NCBI GenBank assembly: GCA_020352595.1
Contig: CP070682.1
Coordinates: 195,467-201,405, forward strand
Length of the DNA: 5,939 nt
Direction of reading: 5' to 3'
DNA from: a bacterium
GTDB lineage: Bacteria > BMS3Abin14
In this document: piece after piece, positions 1-5,191 of the stretch
Layout: every line of letters begins with the position of its first letter
How positions within the stretch are numbered: the first letter of the stretch is position 1
Notes under the pieces: model-generated
What the model was told of the DNA's origin: nothing
The model's input: only the letters and a program-made list of their open reading frames with translations
Databases searched by the model: none
Translations under genes and position numbers: made by a program

Positions 1-105
1 GAAGGCCTCCAGGGTGTTCTCGTGGAAGTAGTGGGAGGCCCCGCGATGAGCGATGATCACAGGTCGAGGCTGGTTCCCTGATATGAATCCGTCTATGGTT
101 CCCAT
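1..105 (-). CDS. Glycerophosphodiester phosphodiesterase, N-terminal fragment (runs off left edge)
   Basis: Enzymes of this family hydrolyse glycerophosphodiesters to glycerol 3-phosphate and an alcohol, feeding phospholipid-headgroup salvage. Only the first 35 codons are visible. They read MGTIDGFISGNQPRPVIIAH followed by RGASHYFHENTLEAF. This carries the GDPD family signature: a hydrophobic beta strand (VIIA), then H20-R21-G22-A23 with the catalytic histidine, then E29-N30-T31 with a metal-binding glutamate. The ATG at 103-105 is chosen because an in-frame TAA lies only two codons upstream (112-114). A GTG at 58-60 is a weaker alternative, since it would leave only four residues before the HRGA motif. 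No strong ribosome binding site is visible. The gene lies downstream of the TPR gene on the same strand with a gap of 122 bases, so co-transcription is possible. No signal peptide is seen, which suggests a cytoplasmic enzyme like UgpQ, but the gene symbol cannot be assigned from so little. Confidence 0.8.
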   Translation of the reverse strand, partial: MGTIDGFISGNQPRPVIIAHRGASHYFHENTLEAF

Positions 106-227
106 GACCTGTTACGCCTCGGTCCGTCGCAGGAAGGGAGATCCGTGGACACGGCGGAAGGTTGGTTTCATCTTCCCGTCGCCCCGTCTGCGCGTCCCCT
201 CCCTCTCAAACGGATCCACACCGACCT

Positions 228-1433
228 TTATCCGGATCCCGTAGTGATCCTCTCCATGACCTCCGCCAGCCGGTTCCTCACCCGCTCGCGCTCATCCGTC
301 CTGTCCCCGTCCTTCATCATCCCCAGAGCCGCCTCGTAGAGCCTGGCCGACCGCTGCAGGTTCTCACGGCGGTCCTTGACCTCCGCGTACCGCACCAGGG
401 CGTCGGCCATGAGGGCCATGGCCCGTCCTCTGTGCTCCGTCACCTCCCCACCGCTCAGGAGCTGCAGAGCGTCGCGGAGGTACTGGATGGCCTTTCTGAG
501 CTCCCCGTTGTCACCGGCCATGTCGTAAGCGGCCAGGTGCGCCCGGCCCAGATCCGTCAAGGTCATGCCGCGCTCGAGGGGATGACCCCGGCCGTCCACC
601 ACCTCCAGCACCCGGCCATAGGCCTCCATGGCTCTTTTCAGGCTCTCCTTCGGCTGGTAGAGCTCCGCGAGCTCCAGGCTGGTGTCTCCCAGCATCTTGA
701 GCATCCTGGCCCCGGCAAGGACCGCTCCCTCATCCCCGGATCCGGTGGACGCAGAGGCCGCTGCCTCGAAGGCGTCCGCCGCCTTCCTCAGGTTGGCCTG
801 GCGGTCAGCGTGGACGGCCAGCCTTCGGTAGGCGACCCCCGCCCTTGCCCTGAGTTCAGATTCCTGGGATACCTGCCCCCGTCGCGCCGCCTCCTCACCG
901 GCCCTCTCGAAGGTCCTTGCCGCGAGGGCAGCGTTGCCAGCGGCGTCCCGATGCCGGGAAAGATCCTCGTAAACTCCGGCCAGTTCGGCAAGGGCCCGCA
1001 GGCGCCAAGGCGCGAACCGCTGCGGAGCGAAGAGCGTGACCGCTTCCCTCAGCGCCTCGCCCGCCCGGAGCAGCCCCCCGACGCCGGCGGCCTCCGCCCT
1101 GCGGTGGCAGGCGCCGAGACGGTACAGGACCTGCCCTCTGGCCTCCCGGTCCTCCACCGGGGACAGGCCGTCCTGCATGGTCTTCAGGCGGGTGATGGCA
1201 AGGGAGTATTTCCCATCCCTTATGAGGTTGTCCGTCTCGGCGAGTTCGGACGGGGCCTCCTGCCCGTCCCCGAGGTCAGGCTTCTCCCTCTCCACCCGGG
1301 CAAGGCGGACCAGCGGCCGGTCCATGGAAGCGCCGCCCCGGATCTGGCGCAGCTTCAGGACGATCCTGACCACACTGATGACCATGATGATGAGAAACAC
1401 GTACAGCCAACCGGCAGAGAAAACCTGCGGCAT
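228..1433 (-). CDS. Membrane-anchored TPR-like helical-repeat protein, function unknown
   Basis: I do not recognise a specific family. The 401-residue protein begins with one hydrophobic segment at about residues 7-27 (GWLYVFLIIMVISVVRIVL), followed by a basic stretch. This suggests an N-terminal membrane anchor with the bulk facing the cytoplasm. A charged linker runs to about residue 65. From there to about 375 the protein is all alpha-helical, with roughly six degenerate TPR-like units of 40-50 residues. They are recognisable by alternating Gly/Ala-Leu positions and endings such as NLRKAADAFEAAA, SLKRAMEAYGRVL, ELRKAIQYLRDAL and NLQRSARLYEAAL. Such repeats usually bind protein partners, and no catalytic motif is seen. 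The ATG at 1433 is preferred because GGTGG lies five bases upstream. A GTG at 1442 would add three residues. A weak promoter-like pair, TTGTCC and TACAGT 18 bases apart (1496-1525, minus), lies upstream. Possible roles such as complex assembly are inference only. Confidence 0.8.
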   Translation of the reverse strand: MPQVFSAGWLYVFLIIMVISVVRIVLKLRQIRGGASMDRPLVRLARVEREKPDLGDGQEAPSELAETDNLIRDGKYSLAITRLKTMQDGLSPVEDREARGQVLYRLGACHRRAEAAGVGGLLRAGEALREAVTLFAPQRFAPWRLRALAELAGVYEDLSRHRDAAGNAALAARTFERAGEEAARRGQVSQESELRARAGVAYRRLAVHADRQANLRKAADAFEAAASASTGSGDEGAVLAGARMLKMLGDTSLELAELYQPKESLKRAMEAYGRVLEVVDGRGHPLERGMTLTDLGRAHLAAYDMAGDNGELRKAIQYLRDALQLLSGGEVTEHRGRAMALMADALVRYAEVKDRRENLQRSARLYEAALGMMKDGDRTDERERVRNRLAEVMERITTGSG

Positions 1434-1633
1434 GGGATCCACCCCCGCGCCAGGAAACGATCATGGGCAGTTCCCGGGGAACCGCCGTTGCCCCTACTGT
1501 ACTACACCAGGGAGCCCCTGGACAAAGGGGCAATTTCCCCCCACCAGCGCCGCTGCACAGAGGGGTCCCCATGGCAGGCGGGGTGTGCAGGGAGTGTTCC
1601 ATCATGGGGTGGCAGGTCCGGACACGCCGAATC
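1434..1633. other. Intergenic region, no gene recognised
   Basis: This GC-rich stretch separates the divergent TPR gene and glnK. Short open frames exist on both strands, but none has a convincing start, ribosome site or recognisable protein. The visible structure is a small hairpin CCAGGG-AGC-CCCTGG at 1507-1521, followed by GGGG-CAATTT-CCCC at 1527-1540. Neither has a T-run long enough to be called a terminator. The upstream signals for the minus-strand TPR gene probably lie here, but no strong promoter is seen. Confidence 0.5.
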
Positions 1634-1650
1634 TGCACAAAAATAGTGCA
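1634..1650 (+). promoter_or_regulatory. NtrC-type enhancer site upstream of glnK-amtB
   Basis: The 17-base word TGCACAAAAATAGTGCA is a perfect TGCAC-N7-GTGCA palindrome, the half-site and spacing pattern of NtrC (NRI) binding sites such as those upstream of enterobacterial glnA. It lies about 140 bases upstream of the sigma-54 -24 element, a normal enhancer distance. A poor second half-match (GGCAC...ATGAC) is at 1721-1737. Inferred role: activation of glnK-amtB under nitrogen limitation. Confidence 0.7.
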
Positions 1651-1736
1651 TTTTGAGGGTCATGAGTGTCCAGTGCTTGTTTTTCCTCCCCCGGGAACCG
1701 TCAGGATTCCCCGGGATCACGGCACTATTGTAATGA

Positions 1737-1749
1737 CAATCTATTGATA
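1737..1749 (-). promoter_or_regulatory. Probable IHF binding site
   Basis: On the minus strand the bases read TATCAATAGATTG, a full match to the IHF core consensus WATCAA-N4-TTR. The A/T-rich flank expected on the WATCAA side is present (1750-1787). The site sits between the NtrC palindrome and the sigma-54 promoter, where IHF bends DNA to bring the activator to the polymerase. The match is short and in AT-rich DNA, so position is the main support. Confidence 0.5.
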
Positions 1750-1788
1750 ATAAAGGGTTTTTAAATTTTGTCCAAATTTTTATCAATT

Positions 1789-1804
1789 TGGCATGCCTTT
1801 TGTT
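1789..1804 (+). promoter_or_regulatory. Sigma-54 (RpoN) promoter of glnK-amtB
   Basis: TGGCATG-CCTT-TTGTT matches the -24/-12 consensus TGGCACG-N4-TTGCW at 14 of the specified positions or their near equivalents. GG is at 1790-1791, and GT replaces the usual GC at 1802-1803, with the required 10-base gap between the dinucleotides. Transcription should begin near 1814-1816, leaving a leader of about 33 bases before the glnK start. The deviation at -12 could lower basal strength. Confidence 0.75.
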
Positions 1805-1847
1805 TTACCCGGGCCGTCCGACAATCTCTGAAAGGGAGGACCTGACC

Positions 1848-2186
1848 ATGAAGTACATCATCACCATCATCAAGCCGGGGAAGCTGGAGGACGTCCGGGA
1901 AGCGCTGTCCGGTGTGGGGATCACCGGCATGACGGTGACGGAGGTCAAGGGTTTCGGGCGCCAGAAGGGCCACAAGGAGCTTTACCGGGGCGCCGAGTAC
2001 ACTGTCGACTTCCTGCCCAAGATCAAGGCCGAGATCGCCGTTGAGGACGATCTGGCCGACCAGGCCATGAGCGCCATCGCGGCGGCCGCCCGTACGGGGA
2101 AGATCGGAGACGGCAAGATCTTCGTCCTCGACCTGCCGGAGGCGGTGCGCATCCGTACCGGGGAAACGGGAAGCGAGGCGCTGTGA
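1848..2186 (+). CDS. glnK: Nitrogen regulatory PII protein (GlnK type)
   Basis: PII proteins are cytoplasmic trimers that sense 2-oxoglutarate and ATP/ADP and, when linked to amtB, bind and block the ammonium channel. The product is 112 residues, the standard length. It starts MKYIITIIKPGKLEDVREAL. The T-loop is intact: G35-F36-G37 and Q39, then Y46-R47-G48-A49-E50-Y51, where Y51 is the usual uridylylation site and R47 is the residue that enters the AmtB pore. The B-loop TGKIGDGKIF (83-92) and the C-terminal R101/R103 with RIRTGE complete the nucleotide site. An in-frame ATG lies upstream at 1791, but the ATG at 1848 gives the canonical N-terminus, has AGGGAGGA seven bases before it, and lies downstream of the sigma-54 promoter. 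Residue 54 is Asp as in E. coli GlnB, so the GlnK name rests on the amtB linkage. The amtB start follows after 105 bases in the same transcription unit. Confidence 0.96.
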   Translation: MKYIITIIKPGKLEDVREALSGVGITGMTVTEVKGFGRQKGHKELYRGAEYTVDFLPKIKAEIAVEDDLADQAMSAIAAAARTGKIGDGKIFVLDLPEAVRIRTGETGSEAL

Positions 2187-2291
2187 GACGGTTTTCGACG
2201 CGGCGACACGGTGACCCGGAGAGGAAAACTTTTGACGCCATTCATCCTTCACCGATCACATCTCACGAAAACAGTTCTGGAGGAACCTGAA

Positions 2292-3590
2292 ATGATCTCT
2301 CGCATCAAATCTGCTTTGGCCCTTTCACGGGTCGCTTTGCCGGCTCTCATGCTGCTGGCCATTCCGGCCGCGGCCCGCGCCGACGGCCTCGACACAGGCG
2401 ACACCGCCTGGATGATCACCGCCACGGCTCTGGTCCTCTTCATGACCATCCCCGGCCTGGCCCTCTTCTACGGCGGCCTCGTCCGGGCCAAGAACGTCCT
2501 TTCGGTACTCATGCAGTGCTTCGTCATCACCGCCCTCATGACCATCCTGTGGGTGGTGGCCGGCTACTCCATCTCCTTCGGCGAGGGTGGCGCCTTCATG
2601 GGTGGTTTAGGCAAGGCCTTCCTCAAGGGGGTGGGACCGGACGCCCTTTCCGGGACCATCCCGGAGATCCTGTTCGCCATGTTCCAGCTCACCTTCGCCG
2701 TCATCACGCCGGCCCTCATCGTAGGCGCCTTCGCCGAGAGGATGAAGTTTTCGGCCATGCTCCTTTTCACCGGCGCCTGGATGCTCTTCATCTACAGTCC
2801 CGTGTGCCACTGGGTGTGGGGCGGCGGATGGCTGGGCCGCATGGGCGCCCTGGATTTCGCCGGCGGCACCGTGGTCCACATCAACGCCGGCATCGCCGGC
2901 CTGGTGTCGGCCGTGGTCCTGGGCAGGAGGAAGGGCTATCCCACGACGCCCATGATGCCCCACAGCCTGACCCTCTCGGTGGTGGGCGCTTCCATGCTCT
3001 GGGTGGGCTGGTTCGGTTTCAACGCGGGGTCGGAACTGGCCGCCGACGGAACAGCCGGCATGGCCCTGGCGGTGACCCAGATCGCAGCCGCCTCGGCCAC
3101 CCTCGCGTGGCTGTTCGTTGAGTGGGTCAAGCACGGCAAGCCCAGTGCCCTGGGAGCCATCACCGGGGCCGTGGCCGGCCTCGTGGCCATCACGCCGGCC
3201 TCGGGCTTCGTCGGCCCCATGGGTGCGCTGGCCATCGGTTTCGTGTCCGGGGTGGTCTGCTTCTTCTCGGCCACCACCATGAAACGGGCTCTGGGTTACG
3301 ACGACTCCCTGGACGCCTTCGGCGTGCACGGCGTGGGCGGGGTTGTGGGAGCCATGCTCACCGGCGTCTTCGCGGCCCCGGCCCTGGGAGGCTATTCCGA
3401 GATCACCGGCATCGGGGGTCAGCTGTGGACCCAGTTCGTCAGCGTGGCCGCGACCCTGGTCTACAGTGCGGTGGGCTCCTTCGTCATCCTCAAGGCCATC
3501 GACGCCGTCATCGGCCTGCGCGTCACCGACGACGAGGAGGTCACAGGCCTGGACATCACGCAGCACAACGAGAAGGGGTACGATTACTGA
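2292..3590 (+). CDS. amtB: Ammonium transporter AmtB
   Basis: AmtB is an inner-membrane homotrimer that passes ammonium into the cell. The 432-residue product has a signal peptide ending near ARA-DGLD (cleavage after about residue 30), then about 11 membrane helices. All the pore residues I can align to E. coli AmtB are present: the Phe gate F135 and F243, W176 and S247 (NAGS) at the outer binding site, D188 in DFAGGTVVHINAG, and the twin histidines H196 and H346 (FGVHGVGG), exactly 150 residues apart as in E. coli. The C-terminal tail GLRVTDDEEVTGLDITQHNE keeps the conserved motif that couples to GlnK. The start at 2292 is chosen because GGAGGA lies 7 bases upstream and it begins the signal peptide. 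Longer frames back to 2211 add an unrelated 27 residues. The gene is transcribed with glnK. Its TGA stop lies inside a GATCTCA repeat copy. Confidence 0.96.
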   Translation: MISRIKSALALSRVALPALMLLAIPAAARADGLDTGDTAWMITATALVLFMTIPGLALFYGGLVRAKNVLSVLMQCFVITALMTILWVVAGYSISFGEGGAFMGGLGKAFLKGVGPDALSGTIPEILFAMFQLTFAVITPALIVGAFAERMKFSAMLLFTGAWMLFIYSPVCHWVWGGGWLGRMGALDFAGGTVVHINAGIAGLVSAVVLGRRKGYPTTPMMPHSLTLSVVGASMLWVGWFGFNAGSELAADGTAGMALAVTQIAAASATLAWLFVEWVKHGKPSALGAITGAVAGLVAITPASGFVGPMGALAIGFVSGVVCFFSATTMKRALGYDDSLDAFGVHGVGGVVGAMLTGVFAAPALGGYSEITGIGGQLWTQFVSVAATLVYSAVGSFVILKAIDAVIGLRVTDDEEVTGLDITQHNEKGYDY

Positions 3591-3604
3591 TCTCAGATCT
3601 CAGA
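3588..3604 (+). repeat. GATCTCA heptad repeat, copy 1 (overlaps amtB stop)
   Basis: TGATCTCAGATCTCAGA contains two tandem GATCTCA heptads plus GA. The first TGA is the amtB stop codon. The word is the inverted partner of copy 2 at 3718-3733 (15 of 16 bases complementary), and the pair encloses the terminator hairpin. The first 15 bases are identical to those of copy 3 at 4314-4328. Confidence 0.85.
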
Positions 3605-3670
3605 CGGCATAACGAGCATACGGAACGTGGCCTGCTGAATTTCCACACCAGGCCCTGGATCCCAGAAAGA

Positions 3671-3700
3671 AAGCCCGGAGGCGCAGGTTCCTCCGGGCTT
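3671..3700. terminator. Bidirectional hairpin terminator between amtB and bfr
   Basis: AAGCCCGGAGG (3671-3681) pairs perfectly with CCTCCGGGCTT (3690-3700) around an 8-base loop, an 11-bp GC-rich stem. On the plus strand it runs into TTTCCCTT. On the minus strand it runs into TTTCTTTCT. It is well placed to end both the glnK-amtB transcript and the convergent bfr transcript. Confidence 0.85.
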
Positions 3701-3714
3701 TCCCTTGAGATGGG

Positions 3715-3734
3715 AGATCTGAGATCTGAGATTG
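3715..3734 (-). repeat. GATCTCA heptad repeat, copy 2 (inverted)
   Basis: AGATCTGAGATCTGAGATTG holds, on the minus strand, two or more heptads of the GATCTCA unit. It ends 14 bases short of the bfr stop codon and is the inverted mate of copy 1. It is 17 of 20 identical to copy 4 at 4501-4520, which holds the same place next to the second bacterioferritin gene. Confidence 0.85.
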
Positions 3735-3748
3735 CTCCTCGCACACCC

Positions 3749-4216
3749 TCAGCCGATCTGCTCGGCAAGGTAGCACTGGATGCCCATCTGCTCGATCTGA
3801 TCCAGCTGCACTTCCAGCCAGTCGAGGTGGCTCTCCTCATCCTTGAGGATCTCCTCGAGAAGCGTCTTGGTGCCGTTGTCGCCCACTTCCGCGGCGAGCT
3901 GTATGGTGGCGTTGTACTTCTTGACGGCATCCTCCTCGGCCATGCGATCCTTCTGATGCATCTCCTCGACCTTCCTGCCTATGGATACGGGGCCGAGCTT
4001 GGTCACGATGGGCAGCCCATCCAGAAACAGGATGCGCTCGATGAGTTTCTCCGCGTGTTTCATCTCGGTGATGGACCTGGCTTTGATCGCCGCGTGCAGC
4101 ACGCCGTAGCCGTAGTTCTCGCACAGTTCCGAATGGACGAAATACTGGTTGATGGCCCCGAGTTCCTCGGCCAGGCGGCCATTGAGCGCTTCGATGAGCT
4201 TCTTGTTTCCCTTCAT
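3749..4216 (-). CDS. bfr: Bacterioferritin
   Basis: Bacterioferritins are 24-subunit cytoplasmic cages that oxidise Fe(II) at a diiron ferroxidase centre, store the mineral, and bind haem between subunit pairs. The 155-residue product has the usual length and begins MKGNKKLIEALNGRLAEELG. All ferroxidase ligands sit at their canonical numbers: E18, E51, H54, E94, E127 and H130, with Y25 nearby. M52, the axial haem ligand, is present in ITEMKHAEKL. The start ATG is preceded by AAGGAG (4224-4230 on the plus strand) at eight bases. The gene converges on amtB and shares its terminator. It lies downstream of a second bacterioferritin gene on the same strand, but the second terminator lies between them, so bfr probably has its own promoter. 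An AT-rich block at 4262-4278 (minus GATAAT, TACTAT) is the best candidate, without a good -35. No convincing Fur box is visible. Confidence 0.95.
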   Translation of the reverse strand: MKGNKKLIEALNGRLAEELGAINQYFVHSELCENYGYGVLHAAIKARSITEMKHAEKLIERILFLDGLPIVTKLGPVSIGRKVEEMHQKDRMAEEDAVKKYNATIQLAAEVGDNGTKTLLEEILKDEESHLDWLEVQLDQIEQMGIQCYLAEQIG

Positions 4217-4313
4217 GGTCCCGCTCCTTTGTCAAAGGGTCTGCCTATCCTTCCTCACGGCATAGTAAAGATTATCATCCGGCGGACAGTTTGCAACAGG
4301 CGGATGGGAGGAA

Positions 4314-4356
4314 TGATCTCAGATCTCAAAGGTCCATTTCAAATTCCAGATTTCGG
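4314..4356 (+). repeat. GATCTCA heptad repeat, copy 3, with a degenerate extension
   Basis: TGATCTCAGATCTCA (4314-4328) repeats copy 1 exactly. It continues as decaying heptads: AAGGTC, CATTTCA, AATTCCA, GATTTCG, which fit a loose GATYTCA unit with one phase slip. It lies between the bfr promoter region and the terminator of the second bacterioferritin gene, and forms an inverted pair with copy 4. Confidence 0.75.
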
Positions 4357-4412
4357 TTCATCCGGTCACTGCGTACCTGAACAGTGTCGCCCGATATCAT
4401 TCAGAGCTGTCA

Positions 4413-4440
4413 CCACTGCGGTCACAGAGGACACGGAGAA
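4413..4440 (+). repeat. Second short periodic repeat (CACAGAGGACACGGAGAA type)
   Basis: ACTGCGGTCACAGAGGACAC and the following GGAGAA show a roughly 7-base periodicity of purine-rich units (GTCACAG, AGGACAC, GGAGAAG). It is a different sequence from the GATCTCA family and lies directly beside the terminator at 4463-4495. From memory, similar CACAGAGGACACGGAGAA words occur as dispersed intergenic repeats in other bacterial genomes. With one copy here it cannot be confirmed. Confidence 0.4.
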
Positions 4441-4462
4441 GAACCGAAAACCATGGTAAAGA

Positions 4463-4495
4463 AACAGGCCCGGGGCATCCGCTTCCGGGCCTGTT
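4463..4495 (-). terminator. Hairpin terminator of the second bacterioferritin gene
   Basis: AACAGGCCCGG (4463-4473) pairs perfectly with CCGGGCCTGTT (4485-4495) around an 11-base loop. On the minus strand the stem is followed by TCTTTACC, giving a short T-rich tail, and it lies 28 bases past the stop codon at 4524. It has the same design as the terminator after bfr. Confidence 0.8.
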
Positions 4496-4500
4496 CCTGG

Positions 4501-4520
4501 AGATTCGAGGTCTGAGATTG
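4501..4520 (-). repeat. GATCTCA heptad repeat, copy 4 (inverted, diverged)
   Basis: AGATTCGAGGTCTGAGATTG is 17 of 20 identical to copy 2. It begins three bases past the stop codon of the second bacterioferritin gene and is in inverted orientation to copy 3, so this pair again encloses a terminator. Confidence 0.7.
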
Positions 4521-4523
4521 GCC

Positions 4524-4967
4524 TTACAGATCCCCCAGCCAGCCCTCGAACATGTCCAGGTGCCCCTCCTCGTCCTCGAGGATCTGCTCGAAGAGCTTGC
4601 GGGTGACCACGTCGTTCTCCTTCCGGCACACCTCGATGATCTCCCTGTAAAGGGCGATGGCCTCCTCCTCGGCCTTGACGTCGTTGGTGATCATCTCCTT
4701 GAGGCTGTCCCCCACCGTTATGGTGTCGGGCTTGGTGGTGGGCAGCCCGCCGAGGAAGTTGAGCCGGTCCGCGATGAGCTCGGCGTGGGTCATCTCGTTG
4801 ATGGCGATGAGCTTGAGCTGGTCCCGGATGGTGAAACCCTTGACACCCACCCACTGCACGTGCTGCCACATGTACTGGATGGAGACCTGCATCTCCCTGG
4901 CGATGGCCCTGTTCATGAGTTCCAGGAGCTTCTTCGAAGCCTTGGCCTTGTGCACCTTTTTTGCCAT
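4524..4967 (-). CDS. Bacterioferritin-like ferritin family protein (second paralogue)
   Basis: The 147-residue product is a four-helix ferritin of bacterioferritin type, clearly diverged from its neighbour. By alignment the ferroxidase ligands are all present: E25 (REMQVSIQYMW), E58 and H61 (INEMTHAEL), E100 (KAEEEAI), E133 and H136 (EDEEGHLD). Y32 matches Y25 of bfr. M59 lies where the haem-binding methionine is found, so haem binding is possible. The N-terminus is basic (MAKKVHKAKASKK) and longer than usual by about seven residues; the C-terminus stops soon after the last motif. GGAGGAGGAA lies just before the ATG at 4967. A good promoter is at 5035-5062 and a terminator at 4463-4495, so it is probably monocistronic. 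It could form a mixed cage with the neighbouring bacterioferritin or a separate one; the sequence cannot decide. Confidence 0.88.
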   Translation of the reverse strand: MAKKVHKAKASKKLLELMNRAIAREMQVSIQYMWQHVQWVGVKGFTIRDQLKLIAINEMTHAELIADRLNFLGGLPTTKPDTITVGDSLKEMITNDVKAEEEAIALYREIIEVCRKENDVVTRKLFEQILEDEEGHLDMFEGWLGDL

Positions 4968-5034
4968 TGGTTCCTCCTCCTGCGGTACCTGTTCGTGGAA
5001 GGTCCGTCTGTCCGTCTCGAAAGCGCAGAATACT

Positions 5035-5062
5035 ATGATAACGCCTGTGCCGCGGTTGGCAA
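5035..5062 (-). promoter_or_regulatory. Sigma-70-type promoter of the second bacterioferritin gene
   Basis: On the minus strand TTGCCA (5057-5062) and TATCAT (5035-5040) are 16 bases apart. Each is one base from the consensus TTGACA and TATAAT. They are about 70 bases before the start codon. The overlapping word TTATCATAGTA recalls GCATAGTAAAGATTATCAT upstream of bfr, but in rearranged order. Confidence 0.55.
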
Positions 5063-5191
5063 GGGAATGGAGGACGGGAGGTTAATGGCCTGCCGGCCGG
5101 AGCCTCCTGGCCGTCGCAGCTTCCGCGCAGACGCATGCAAAGGCTGGTTCCAGGGTCAAGGGCCTCGCCGGGAGTCTCCTGTTCCGGCCCC

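Noticed and set aside
1507..1540. Terminator-like hairpins upstream of glnK
   Set aside because: The stems are 4-6 bp and lack a T-run on either strand, and no transcript end is expected between two divergent genes.
1276..1638. A 120-codon minus-strand frame between the TPR gene and glnK
   Set aside because: It overlaps the TPR start in another frame, has no good ribosome site and low-complexity content.
162..1646. A 494-codon plus-strand open frame opposite the TPR gene
   Set aside because: It is the antisense shadow of a GC-rich gene. The translation is rich in Pro, Arg and His with no domain, and it crosses the true start of the opposite gene into intergenic DNA.
2607..3566. A 319-codon minus-strand open frame opposite amtB
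   Set aside because: The translation is dominated by Gly, His, Asp and Glu, typical of the reverse strand of a GC-rich membrane protein gene.
4262..4280. Fur box upstream of bfr
   Set aside because: GATGATAATC resembles half of a Fur site, but the second half (TTTACTATG) does not fit the 19-base consensus.
3122..4459. A 445-codon plus-strand open frame spanning the amtB end and bfr
   Set aside because: It begins out of frame inside amtB, crosses the terminator and runs antisense through bfr. The amtB and bfr frames have full family motifs.
3588..4520. Possible CRISPR array or insertion sequence remnant
   Set aside because: The repeat unit is only 7 bases, there are no regular spacers, no cas genes, no transposase fragment and no target-site duplication that I can see.
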